From positions 9,770,893 to 9,834,892 of the forward strand of contig OX326960.1 of assembly GCA_946800325.1 (NCBI GenBank): a stretch of DNA of 64,000 bases, given 5' to 3'. The number at the start of each line of letters is the position of its first letter. The stretch's first letter is position 1. The DNA comes from Luzula sylvatica. Its lineage: Eukaryota; Streptophyta; Magnoliopsida; Poales; Juncaceae. The position numbers were made by a program, and so were the translations under genes. Of this stretch, positions 1-10,060 are shown in pieces. The notes under the pieces are model-generated. The model did not search any database, was not told where the DNA came from, and saw only the letters and a list, made by a program, of their open reading frames with translations.

Positions 1-332
1 GGGATTTGGAAATCCCGCCTATTGTGTTTTTGGCGGGATTTGCAAATCCCGCCTATTGTCTTTTTGGCGGGATTTGCAAATCCCGCCTATTGTGTTTTTG
101 GCGGGATTTCCAAATCGAGCCTATTGTCTTTTTGGCGGGATTTACAAATCCCGCCTATTGTGTTTTTGGCCGCATTTGTCTTTTTGGCGGGATTTGCAAA
201 TCCCGCCAATTGTCTTTTTGACGGGATTTACAAATCCCACCAATTGTGTTTTTGGCCGCATTTGTCTTTTTGGCGGGATTTACAAATTCCGCCAATTGTG
301 TTTTTGGCGGGATTTGCAAATCCCGCCAATTG
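1..332. repeat. 34-bp palindromic satellite, block 1
   Basis: Tandem units of 34 bp, measured from successive GGGATTT starts at 1, 35 and 69. Each unit is a 22-bp palindrome (GGCGGGATTTG followed by its own reverse complement) plus a 12-bp spacer such as TATTGTGTTTTT. The palindrome centre alternates between TTGCAA (perfect) and TTACAA. The spacer alternates between TATTGT and AATTGT. A truncated unit containing CCGCATTTGTC occurs near 172 and 253. The block continues beyond the left window edge. No coding role is supported. Confidence 0.95.
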
Positions 333-535
333 TCCTGTCCAGTCCTGTCATGTCCTGCCCTGTCATGATTTGTGCTGTCCTGTCATGTCACGTCATGTCA
401 TTGTCTTTGTCCTGTCCTATCCTGTCATGTCATGTCTTGTCATTGTCTTTGTCCTGTCTTGTCATGTCATGTCTTGTCATTGTCTTTGTCCTGTCCTGTC
501 TTGTCATTGTCTTTGTCCTGTCCTGTCATGTCAAT
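333..535. repeat. TGTCC/TGTCA pentanucleotide minisatellite
   Basis: The satellite is interrupted by about 200 bp made of TGTCC, TGTCA and TGTCT pentamers. A higher-order phrase, CATTGTCTTTGTCCTGTCC, recurs about four times. Satellite units resume on the far side in the same orientation. The phrase ATTGTCTTTG resembles the satellite spacer ATTGTCTTTTTGG, so the island may have grown by slippage from a spacer. That origin is inference. Confidence 0.9.
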
Positions 536-1876
536 TGTCTTTTTGGCGGGATTTGCAAATCGCGCCTTTGTACTTTTTGGCGGGATTTGCAAATCCCGCC
601 TATTGTCTTTTTGGCGGGATTTGCAAATCCCGCCTATTGTCTTTTTGGCGGGATTTGCAAATCCCGCCTATTGACTTTTTGGCGGGATTTGCAAATCCGG
701 CCTATTATGTTTTTGGCGGGATTTGCAAATCCCGCCTATTGTGTTTTTGGCGGGATTTCCAAATCCCGCCAATTGTGTTTTAGGGGGGATTTGCAAATCC
801 CGCCAATTGTGTGTTTTTGGCGGGATTTGTAAATCCCGCCTATTGTCTTTTTGGCGGGATTTGCAAATCCCGCCTATTGTGTTTTTGGCGGGATTTACAA
901 ATCCCGCCTATTGTCTTTTTTGTGGGATTTACAAATCCCGCCTATTTTCATTTTGGCGGGATTTGCAAATCCCGCCTATTGTGTTTTTGGCGGGATTTAC
1001 AAATCCCGCCTATTGTCTTTTTGGCGGGATTTGTAAATCCCGCCTATTGTCTTTTTGGCGGGATTTACAAATCCCGCCTATTGTGTGTTTTTGGCGGGAT
1101 TTGCAAATCCCGCCTATTGTGTGTTTTTGGCGGGATTTACAAATCCCGCCTATTACCTTTTTGGCGGGATTTACAAATCCCGCCTATTTTCTTTTTGGCG
1201 GGATTAACAAATCCCGCCTATTGTCATTTTGGCGGGATTTGCAAATCCCGCCTATTGTGTTTTTGGCGGGATTTACAAATCCCGCCTATTGTGTGTTTTT
1301 GGCGGGATTTGCAAATCCCGCCTATTGTCTTTTTGGCGGGATTTACAAATCCCGCCAATTGTATTTTTTGCGGGATTTGCAAATCCCGCCTATTGTGTTT
1401 TTGGCGGGATTTGCAAATCCCGCCTCTTGTCTTTTTGGTGGGATTTGCAAATCCCGCCTATTGTGTTTTTGCCGGGATTTGCAAATCCCGCCTGTTGTGT
1501 TTTTGGCAGGATTTGCAAATCCCGCCTTTGCTTTTTTGGCGGGATTTCCTAATCCCGCCAATTGTGTTTTTGGCGGGATTTGCAAATCCCGCCAATTGTG
1601 TTTTTGGCGGGATTTGCAAATCCCGCCTATTGTGTTTTTGGCGGGATTTGCAAATCCCGCCTATTGTGTTTTTGGCGGGATTTACAAATCCCGCCTATTG
1701 TGTTTTTATTGTGTTTTTGGCGGGATTTGCAGATCCCGCCTATTGTGCTTTTGGCGGGATTTGGAAATCCCGCCTATTGTGTTTTTGGCGGGATTTGCAA
1801 ATCCTGCATATTGTCTTTTTGGCGGGATTTGCAAATCCCGCCTAGTGTGTTTTTGACCGCATTTGTCTTTTTGGCG
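536..1876. repeat. 34-bp palindromic satellite, block 2
   Basis: About forty further copies of the same unit, same orientation, mostly 34 bp with some 35-36-bp variants from longer T runs or an extra GT. The spacer contains the T run that precedes GGCGGGA, giving TTTGGCGG at nearly every unit. All three forward frames stay open because the unit has no stop codon in any frame, so the long apparent ORFs here are artefacts. The last unit is truncated and joins telomere-like DNA at about 1876 (TTTTTGGCG then AACCCTGAACC). Confidence 0.95.
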
Positions 1877-2317
1877 AACCCTGAACCCTAAACCCTAAAC
1901 CCGGAACCCTAAACCCTTAAACACTCAACACTAACCCTGAAACCTTGAACCCTAAACCCTGAACCCTAAACCCTGAACCCTAAACACTAAACCCTAAACA
2001 CGAAACACTAAACACTAAACCCTAAACCCTAAGCCCTAGACCCTAAACTCAAAACCCTAAACCGAAAACCCAAAACCCTAAAGCCTAAACCCTAAGCCAT
2101 AAGCTCTAAGCCCAAAACCCTGAACCCTGAACCCAAAACCCTGAACCCTAAACCCTAAACGCTCAACACTAACCCCGAAACCCTAAACCCTGAATCATGA
2201 ACCCTAAACCCTCAACCCTAAATTCTAAACCCTAAACCCTAAACCCTAACCCCTGAACCCTAAATCCTAATCCCTAAACCCTAATCCCTAAACCCTAAAC
2301 CTTAAACCCTAAACCCT
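1877..2317 (-). repeat. degenerate telomere-like repeat, C-rich strand shown
   Basis: Imperfect copies of CCCTAAA with variants CCCTGAA, CACTAAA and CCCTAAT, about 440 bp. The G-rich strand is the minus strand here. Unit length and the plant-type heptamer identify it as interstitial telomere-like DNA. The high variant rate and its internal position rule out a live telomere in this assembly. Confidence 0.92.
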
Positions 2318-2610
2318 CACTACAACAGAACTGGATATCAGCGACGGCAAAAACCGTCGCTGAAAGTCCGGAAACCCGTCGAAGAAGCTTTTATTGACGG
2401 CCACCCGTCGCTAAATACCCGTCGGTGAAACCCTCGTCGGTGATGTCACTTTCTCCGACGGCCCGTCGTTGATATTTGTATTTTCGACGGCACATGTTCT
2501 CCGGCGGCCCGTCGCAGAAGTCTTCTCCGGCGGCCTGTCACAGAAGGCTTCTCTGGCGGCCCGTCGCAGAAGGCTTCTCCGGCGGCCCGTCTCTGAAAGT
2601 GATAATTAAT
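2318..2610. mobile_element. CACTA-type transposon terminus with subterminal repeats
   Basis: A sequence starting CACTACAACAGAAC at 2318 follows CCT (2315-2317), a candidate 3-bp target duplication. It is followed by GCGACGG...CCGTCGC inverted motifs (2342-2362) and repeated subterminal units of the type CGGCGGCCCGTCGCAGAAG between 2500 and 2600. This arrangement is typical of plant CACTA (EnSpm) ends. I could not find the matching ...TAGTG end or any transposase coding sequence, so this is one end of a deleted or truncated element, or the right end has been lost. Confidence 0.72.
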
Positions 2611-2875
2611 ATTATATTTATATTTTAATTAATTAATTAATATTAATAATAAATAATATTTAATTAATTAATTAATATTATATTATTATTATTATTATAT
2701 TTGTTTGTTATTTGTTATATATATATACATTATTATATTATATATTATTATTTATTATATATACAATTAATGTTAAACATTTTACTTAATTACTTATATT
2801 ATTATTTATTATATATATGCACACATTACACACGCAATATACACACATAACACACGCAATATACACACATTACCC

Positions 2876-2877
<2 letters not shown>
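2611..2877. repeat. AT-rich low-complexity stretch
   Basis: Almost pure A/T with TTAATTAATTAA and TATTATTAT runs and short TATATATA tracts. It follows directly on the CACTA subterminal repeats and may be interior of that element. No ORF or other signal is visible. Confidence 0.8.
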
Positions 2878-2928
<51 letters not shown>

Positions 2929-2943
2929 GCGCGCGCGCACACA
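2878..2943. repeat. (AC)n microsatellite with GC step
   Basis: An uninterrupted (AC)n run ends in a short (GC)n run near 2927-2938, then returns to AC. Upstream 2817-2875 contains a degenerate CACACATTACACACGCAATAT repeat. Alternating purine-pyrimidine DNA of this kind can adopt Z-form, but nothing here shows a function. Confidence 0.9.
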
Positions 2944-3031
2944 CTCATATTACAATCTTCTCGAGGAGTGTCGAAACTTTGACTCATAAAATTGTCGACA
3001 CTTAATTAAGGTTCGTTAAAACAACCATCTT

Positions 3032-3035
<4 letters not shown>

Positions 3036-3081
<46 letters not shown>
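3036..3081. repeat. (CA)n microsatellite
   Basis: A second uninterrupted CA run about 100 bp from the first, separated by unique sequence. Confidence 0.92.
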
Positions 3082-3084
<3 letters not shown>

Positions 3085-5239
3085 CAAATACACACATCCT
3101 TCTCTATTCACTTGTCCATCCTCCATCTTCCTCGTTGGCCGCAGCGAGAATCTCGATGCACACATCCTTCTCGATTTACTCCATCATGTAGAATGAAATA
3201 TGAAAATTGTTAAATAATAAATAATTCGAAAAAAATCTAACTTTTTTATAAGCCATGAGAGATAGAAGTAATCAGTAAATTATTTAGCAAAAATGTGCAC
3301 TAAATTATTGAAAAACACTAAATCACTAAATTTTTTGTTTAAAGAAAATAACAGAAATAATAAATTATTTATACTCTAAATTACAGGAAATAAAAAATAA
3401 TTTCTGAAAAAGGTAATTTTGACAATTTCTAATAATTTCTAAAATATACTAAAATTATACTAAAATAACAGTATTAAAAGTTATTGTGAAAAACCAAAAG
3501 TATACTTATAAAAATATAGAAAATGAGATTAATAAAAATATCGAATTAAAAAGAAAAATCGGTAAAATTATGCTAAATATATTACAATTATACTAAAATA
3601 TTGAAGAACAAAGGAGAATTTTCATATTTTTCCATCTAAAATATCATATTTGGAAATTTGGAATTTTTTAAAAACAAAATGAATTTAAAATATCATATTT
3701 ATCATATTTAGTTACAATATTTTATAATTAAATACCAATTGTTTTTAATATAGAATATAATATTTTTTTGTTTTTTTTGTATTCTAAATAAATTTCCCGT
3801 TGTCAAAAATATATCTAAATTTTTAATATAATATAATTAAATAATATAATATATTAATTTTTTTTTATTGTAAATAAATTTTATGTTGTCAAAAATATAT
3901 CATAAATTTCATTGTAAACAAACCAATGTATAAAAATACACTACGTTATAATCACAACAAATAGTTCTACATCCAAACAACTCTTAAATCCTAAATCTAA
4001 AACTAATACTTCTACTAAAAATATCCTATATTATAATCACAACAAATACTACTACATCCAAACAACTTTTAAATCCTAAATCAAAACTAAGATATAAACT
4101 ACGCATATTTCAAAAATATATAATTGATAAAAATAAATTATAAAAATTGAAATATTATTAACCTTGATCCGATGCTAATTAATTAATTTGCCAAACTTAT
4201 GTCCAGAATCCCACGCCAATTCACAAATTAATCCTTGCTTATATTAATAAGTTTCCTAAAATAATAAAAAAAAAATTAAACCACTATATATTTTCAAAAA
4301 AACTGGTATAAAAATACTAATAAATTTTCAAAAAAAGGGGCAACAGAAATATAAAAAACCAGAAAACCAGAAATATAAAAACTAATAAACTTAATGTATT
4401 TCGAAAATAAAAAATGAAAATGAAAAACAGAAAACCAAAAAAACCAGAAAATACAATAAAAAAACAGAAATTATTTATTGCAACAGAAATAGATAATTTT
4501 AGAAAGGAAAATGAATATAAGATATAATTTTAAAAAACAGAAAATGAAAATAGTTTATCGCAACAGAAATAGGAATCATTTAAAAAAAAAGTTAATACAA
4601 ACAGAAACAAAAAAAATAAATTATTTAATTGTTTCAAATATGTATGATAATACAAACAGTTTGAAATATTTCAAATTATTTAACCAGAAAATAAATTATT
4701 TCAAATGATAATACAAACAGTTTGAAAATATTGCCAATACAAATTATTTCAAATAATGCCAATTTAATTTTGAAAAACCAAATTATTTTACAGGAAAGAA
4801 AAATATTGCCAATTCGAAAATAGAAATTATACCTCAAAAATTCTGTCAAAAAAATAAATAAATCAAGAATTTTAAACTGGATAAAACAGAAATTATTTCA
4901 ACTTGTAAACTATTATTGAATTAGCCAATTCGAAAAAAAAATTCAACACAAAAAGGACATAAAACTGCAAATTAACTTCATAATCTTAAAATAAATTGAC
5001 AAACAATAGGAAGTATACCTCAAAAAGAGAACTCGCACAAACCCTTCACACCAATCTTAGCCTCCGAATACATGCATAAAATCCTAAATTCGTAAAATAG
5101 AACCGAAAATCAATTGATAATAACAAAAACTAAAAACAACAAAAAGAAATCAATTTAATAGCTTACCATTGCAGTAATAAAAACTCTAAACAAGACAAAT
5201 CCGAGCACCACCAGTGCAGATCACCACTGCAGAGGGAGA
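3082..5239. other. AT-rich non-coding DNA
   Basis: About 2.1 kb of strongly A/T-rich sequence with many poly-A-like runs. The longest ORF is a low-complexity K/N/R-rich 65-codon frame at 4511-4708, which I do not consider a gene. I see no transposon coding motif, LTR terminus or RNA gene. It may be interior of the CACTA-type element or decayed older repeats. The only internal structure I can support is the short tandem duplication at 3946-4089. Confidence 0.6.
3946..4089. repeat. tandem duplication, about 85-bp period
   Basis: The segment starting TTATAATCACAACAAATA at 3946 recurs at 4031. Both copies continue through CTACATCCAAACAACT and TTAAATCCTAAATC. The copies differ at only a few positions. 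Confidence 0.8.
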
Positions 5240-6310
5240 AGGGAGAGACAGTTGAGAGTATCTAGGAATGATCGTGAAAAAGTTTCATGATTTATCAGTT
5301 TGGAAACGAGCGAAAACGGAAGAAACGGCGAATACTGCAGAAAAACTGTGTGTGTGTGTGTGGTTGGGGGGGGGGGGGGGGGGGTGCATAGGGGTCCCCA
5401 AGGGGTGAAAGGGTGCAGAGATGCGCTGGGGGCTTGACGGTCACGCCCCAGAGCCTATTTTCACGCCCCCAGGTCCATTTTTCCACGCCCCTGGATGCTG
5501 TTTTTTTTTTTTTTTTTCGCGATAACTTTGGCTTCGAAACTCGAAAATTTAAGTTCTTTATATCGATAGAATCGGCATCGCTCATACTAGCATATTTAAG
5601 TTCTTTATATCGATAGGATCGGCATCACTCATACTAGCATCACTCATACGATTATGTCACGTATACAAACATGTATATCATGATCCCTCATAATATTTAA
5701 GTCATGGAAATGCCTTCCATATTCACAACCACTATGTTCGGTAATACGTCTCATATGGGTTAAGGCCAAAGCCGACATGGATTATTGTATCTATCGACGG
5801 GGTGGCAAGCGTTAAATAAGGACTGATAAGGGTTAATGCCAAAGTCGACTTATTAGTAGTTTATTTGAACGATACGTTGAGTATGGTTGTGACTTAACCG
5901 TCCAGGCCAATACGATTGGAGTTCGGGGGCATAGATAGGATACACACACGGAGCTGGGATTGTATATGATACGATCCATCACCAAAATCCTATAAAGGTT
6001 CAAGAGTCGCATTGGATGCGATTGTTTATAATCGTACCTAAATAGCGCGATCCCACCCGTCTGTCAAATCAACTTGTGGGAGGATCGTGATATATGGGTC
6101 TTGGGTGTTATGGACTTGGAGTCCCGTATCGGTATGAGGGTTACCGATTCGATAAAATGGCACTTTCATATAATCATCATATAAGCATATAGATTAAGTA
6201 CGCACGGTTAGGAGCTTAATCTTCATCATCCGTTTAGAAATATGTTTTCTAGCAACACCAAATATATCGATGAGATCAATATGATAGATGGCTTTCGGGC
6301 TGGAATTGAA
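5240..6310 (+). mobile_element. truncated copia-type leader region, copy 1
   Basis: This stretch aligns by eye, with many substitutions, to 7389-8640. Shared landmarks are GAGAGTATCTAGGAATGAT, TCATGATCCCTCATAAT, GGAAATGCCTTCCAT, GGTGGCAAGCGTTAA, GGAGTTCGGGG, ACGATCCATCACC and AAGTACGCACGGTTA. Copy 2 lies between a primer-binding site and gag, so copy 1 is probably the leader of an older copia relative, interrupted near 6310 by the second element. It contains a G-run (about 5367-5383) and a T-run (about 5502-5518) in place of the motif array seen in copy 2. No coding sequence is visible. Confidence 0.6.
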
Positions 6311-7224
6311 GGAAATACAGTTTTGGATCAACGATAAAAGAGTACGTACAAGGACACACAAACGTACACGTTCGACAAGACGGATGGATGCGCAATAGAA
6401 TTGTGCAAAATTTGGCAAAATAACATTGTGCATCATGACGCACCAAATGGTGCATCATGACGAACCATAGTATGTTCAGTCTGCAGGTTGTGGACTTAGC
6501 CAAATTCAGGAAAAATACGGTCGTGCATCATGACGGACCATATGGTGCATCATGATGCTAGGAGGCGTATTTTGTCCAAAAACTTTTTAACATCGTCAGT
6601 CATGACGCACCATATGGTGCATCATGACGCACTGTGTTAAAATGCTGTTTTCTGGCAGTTTTTGGTACACACGGGTTGGTGTGTCTAAAACGTGCCTTTT
6701 GGGTGTCCTTATCCTATGACATATAAATAGGATGTTTTCTCTCTCCTGAGGTAATCCAATCTTAGCAATTCATTCTATCAAGGCGTTGAAAGAGTGTGAC
6801 TAAAGAGAGAAAGAGAAAGAAGGAGAAAAGGAGTTTTCTTCGTCTAGAGAATCGAACGAATTCAAGCAAGTTCGCCGGTGCATCGTCTAGGTAGTTGCAC
6901 CCGCGACCGCGGTGCTACGACTCACGGTGGATACAAGTAGAGGAGCGACACTTGTGGCTCTTGTTGTGATCAAACCGGAGACGTGTTTATCATCAACGAA
7001 GTGGTGGGAGACGTGTGGGCGTGGGACGCACGACTAGTCACCAACGTGACAGGAGAAAGAAGGAAACGTGATCAACCCTTCGAGTGCAATCAATTTTGCA
7101 CCGGTAATTGACTATCCTTTTTTGCATCGTACTTTCGGAATCGAGGCGTGATCTCGGGTTTTGGGAACCGGACCGGGCCCTCACTTCCGCTGCGCGGGGC
7201 TCGTGGTCGGGTGAATTCCCTTCA
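6311..7224 (+). mobile_element. Ty1/copia 5' LTR (right boundary firm, left boundary inferred)
   Basis: The right end ...CTTCA at 7224 is followed one base later by TGGTATCAGAAC, a copia-type primer-binding site, so LTR termination is well placed. The left limit is only inferred from where similarity to the leader copy ends. Inside are a palindrome-rich cluster of GTGCATCATGACGCAC-type motifs (6420-6640), a TATA box at 6722, then purine-rich and ordinary-composition U5-like sequence. No matching 3' LTR lies before the satellite at 11774, so the element is truncated. Confidence 0.55.
6722..6729 (+). promoter_or_regulatory. TATA box of copia LTR
   Basis: TATAAATA is followed about 25-30 bp later by a pyrimidine-rich CTCTCTCC stretch, the likely transcription start region. 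It sits about 500 bp upstream of the LTR end. Confidence 0.6.
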
Positions 7225-7225
7225 G

Positions 7226-7237
7226 TGGTATCAGAAC
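7226..7237 (+). other. copia primer-binding site (initiator tRNA-Met type)
   Basis: TGGTATCAGAAC differs by one base from TGGTATCAGAGC, the standard plant copia primer-binding site complementary to the 3' end of initiator methionine tRNA. It lies one base after the LTR end CTTCA. Confidence 0.85.
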
Positions 7238-8645
7238 AAACGCTGAGATTCGAGAGTCGAATCATAGTCGTATAAAAGTTATACGCACGGGTTTGCAAAA
7301 GTTGCATCCGTTTGCATAAAATTGGTGATTGAAAAGGAATTTCGATTAAAATCACAAGTGAATTCAGTAGAGATCAGTCATAGGATGATTGAGAGTATCT
7401 AGGAATGATTGTGAAAAGAGTTTCATGATCGATCGTTTTCGAAACGATGAAAACGGAATCAAAATACGGGCAGAATTGGCAAAAAAATGCACGGTTAGTC
7501 ATGACGCACCGATTGGTCAGTCATGACGCACCGAGCGGGTGCCACGAAATCTCGGGGGTGCCTTTGGTCAGTCATGACGCACGGATCGGTCAGACATGGC
7601 GCACCGAGCGGAAGCACTTGGTCAGTCATGACGCACGGTTTGGTGAGTCATGACGCTAGGACCCCTGGAAGTTTTTTATGTTGGTCAGTCATGACGCACG
7701 AAACTGTCAGTCATGACGGACTGTACAAAAATCATGTGTAAATAGTTACATGAGGTGGTGCATCATGACGCAGCTTATGAGGCATCATGACGCAGCTTAT
7801 GAGGCATCATGACGCACAAGCCCCTGGTTGCCAGATTTGGTTTTTGACTACACACTTCGAAAATTCGTATTCTTTGCACCGATTTATTTCATATTTATTT
7901 AATTATTACTTAGAATAATTTAGTCTACCTAGATAGTGCATATGCATTAGAAAAATCTTGTGATAGTGATATAATACGATTATGTCACGAATTCAAACAT
8001 GAAAATCATGATCCCTCATAATACTTAAGTCGTGGAAATGCCTTCCATGTCAACAACCATCGAAATTTGTATTACAATGTGTGTGTTGTTAGGCCTTCGT
8101 CATGCACACATGTTGTAGGTATTGATGGGTGGCAAGCGTTAATTGGGGACTCACGTGTTGTTAGGCCTTCGTCATGCACGTGAGTAGACCACTTGAACGA
8201 TACGTTTGATATGGTTGTGACCTAACCGTCCAAGCCAATCCAATTGGAGTTCGGGGCATAGTTAGAATGCACACACGGAATTGGGATTGTATATGTTACG
8301 ATCCATCACCGAAATTCTATAAAAGTTAGAGAGTCACATATGATGTGATTGGATTTTATCCTACCTAAATAAGCGAGATCCCACTCGATAGGCCTTCGTC
8401 ACTTGTGGGAGGATTGCGAAATATGGATCTCGGGTATTATGGACTTGGAGTCCCGTATCGGTATGAGGGTTACCGGTTCCATAAATTTAATACATTCATT
8501 AAATCATCATGTAAGCATATAGATTAAGTACGCACGGTTAGCAGCTTAATCTTCATCATCCATTTAGAATCATGTTTCTAACAACACCAAACATATCGAT
8601 GTGATCGATATCATATATGGCTTTTGGGTCAGAATTACCGTAATA
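7238..8645 (+). mobile_element. copia leader region, copy 2, with TCATGACGCA motif array
   Basis: This is the untranslated region between primer-binding site and gag. From 7495 to 7825 it carries about a dozen copies of AGTCATGACGCAC or GCATCATGACGCA spaced by 10-40 bp. After 7850 it matches copy 1 (5520-6310) through the landmarks listed there. The short ORFs across the array are by-products of the repeat. Confidence 0.65.
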
Positions 8646-8689
8646 AACCTTCATAGTCAAAGAATAGTTCTTAGACTTAAAGGAACGTG

Positions 8690-9170
8690 TTGGACACGAA
8701 GACGGTATATTCGGGGCTCGAGGCTTTGGTTTTAGAGAAAGCCGGGTTCGATAAACTTAAGAAGGAATCGAACGATATTACGTGCCTTGTGGTGGCATGT
8801 ATAGACGCAAATTTTCAAAATTGTTTTGAGAATTGGGGTGCATACGAAAGTAAAACATGACGCTCAAGAAATAGTTTCTAGAGCTAGAGCGCATTGAATG
8901 GTTCAATGCGGCTCAAGGAGTTGGTTGATTTTGAGACGCCTTACGGGTCTTTGATTAACACTCACGTGTTGACGGTACGAGATTTGATCTTCGTGACCGA
9001 ATATCATATGCATTCGATAGATAAGTCGATCCCGAAATTGCATGTGATGCGATGTAAATTTGAATAGAAGATGCTTGTAGCATCCGGGGAATCCAGAGCA
9101 TTGAGATGCGTGGATATCCTTGTAATTCAAGGGCGGGATCGAAAGAAATAAAGGTCTATGGGTAGTTTGG
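8690..9170 (+). pseudogene. gag: copia gag remnant
   Basis: Broken conceptual translation starting near 8695 gives phrases typical of copia Gag N-termini, such as LEKAGFDKLKKES-like text, then a helical segment, then RDLIFVTEYHMHS-like text around 8970-9010. Several stops and frame changes separate the segments, and no continuous frame longer than about 100 codons exists on this strand. I could not find a CCHC zinc knuckle. The assignment rests on position after the leader and before the integrase-type motif at 9270. Confidence 0.5.
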
Positions 9171-10060
9171 GAAAATGTTTTCCAAACAGAAAGTTCGGAC
9201 AAGGAGTTGTCCAAACTAATGACTCAAAGAATGGTGAAATCCGAGGAGGATTAAACCTAGAAATGGATTGCTTCTTTTGGCGTTGTCGTCTTGGCCATAT
9301 AAACGAGATACACGTATCTAGATTCCATATGATGGATTGCTAGATTCATTCGAATTAGATTCGATTGATTAATGCGATACTTATTTAATAGGCAAGACGA
9401 CGACAAATGGCGTCATTCTCCAAAGGTTGGAGAAAGATCCGACGAATTATTGGAAATTACATTAAGATGTAAAAGATCCGATAAATTCGGAGGCAAGAGG
9501 AGGCTATCGGTATTTTGTTACGTTTACGGACGGTCAAAGTGCATACGATAATATCTGTTTAATGCGTGCCGAAGCGGAGACATTTGAAAGGTTCAAAGAG
9601 TTTCAAAAACGAAATACAAAATCGATTTAGCAAGAAAATCAAAGCCCTTTGATAGGATCGAGGAGGCGAGTATTTGAGCTACGCACTTCGATAGGATCGA
9701 AGAGGTGATATTTGAGTTATAAGTATTGATGATCATTTATGATTGTGGAATCGTTTCACGATTATCTTCATTTCGAAACATTGAGATGTATTCGAAAAGG
9801 GGAAATGAACGCATGTTATACATGGTTCGATAGATGATAAGTCAAACGGATCTCCCAAAAATATTTTGGGGATACGCCCTTGAGACAGCGGCACAAATGA
9901 ATGGTTCCATATAAGATATGGACCATAAACCTTCTAATCAGTACAAAAGACGCCATATGAGATATGGATCGGAACGGTTCCGAAGTTGTCATTTGTAAAG
10001 ATTTAAGGATGTGAGTATATTTCGAAAATTGTTTCGGTTAAACTCAATCCCAAATCTGAA
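9171..10060 (+). pseudogene. pol: copia gag-pre-integrase and integrase remnant
   Basis: At 9268-9320 the + strand reads FFWRCRLGHINEIHVSR, close to the WH-RLGHIN signature of the copia gag-pre-integrase domain. Downstream, around 9495-9620, two frames give GGYRYFVTF-like and ETFERFKEFQK-like phrases of the integrase core. Around 9858-9950 there are LETAA-like and PYEIW-like phrases that normally follow the core. The DDE residues cannot be lined up because the region is rich in indels. Copia order (integrase before reverse transcriptase) is preserved. Confidence 0.7.

Noticed and set aside
1..1876. CRISPR-like array
   Set aside because: The regular period and palindromic repeat look superficially similar, but the spacers are near-identical 12-mers and the context is plant nuclear DNA.
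6..1891. Long ORFs (up to 377 codons) with repeated FWRDLQIPPIV-type text
   Set aside because: The 34-bp unit has no stop in any forward frame, so all three frames stay open together. This is translation of a satellite, not a protein.
2817..3005. 62-codon ORF over the (AC)n tract
   Set aside because: Low-complexity HTHTHT translation of a microsatellite.
7226..7237. tRNA gene
   Set aside because: Only a 12-bp primer-binding site complementary to a tRNA 3' end; no cloverleaf around it.
7447..7741. ORFs in the copia leader (SHDARFGES-type repeats)
   Set aside because: They follow the TCATGACGCA motif array and are not collinear with Gag.
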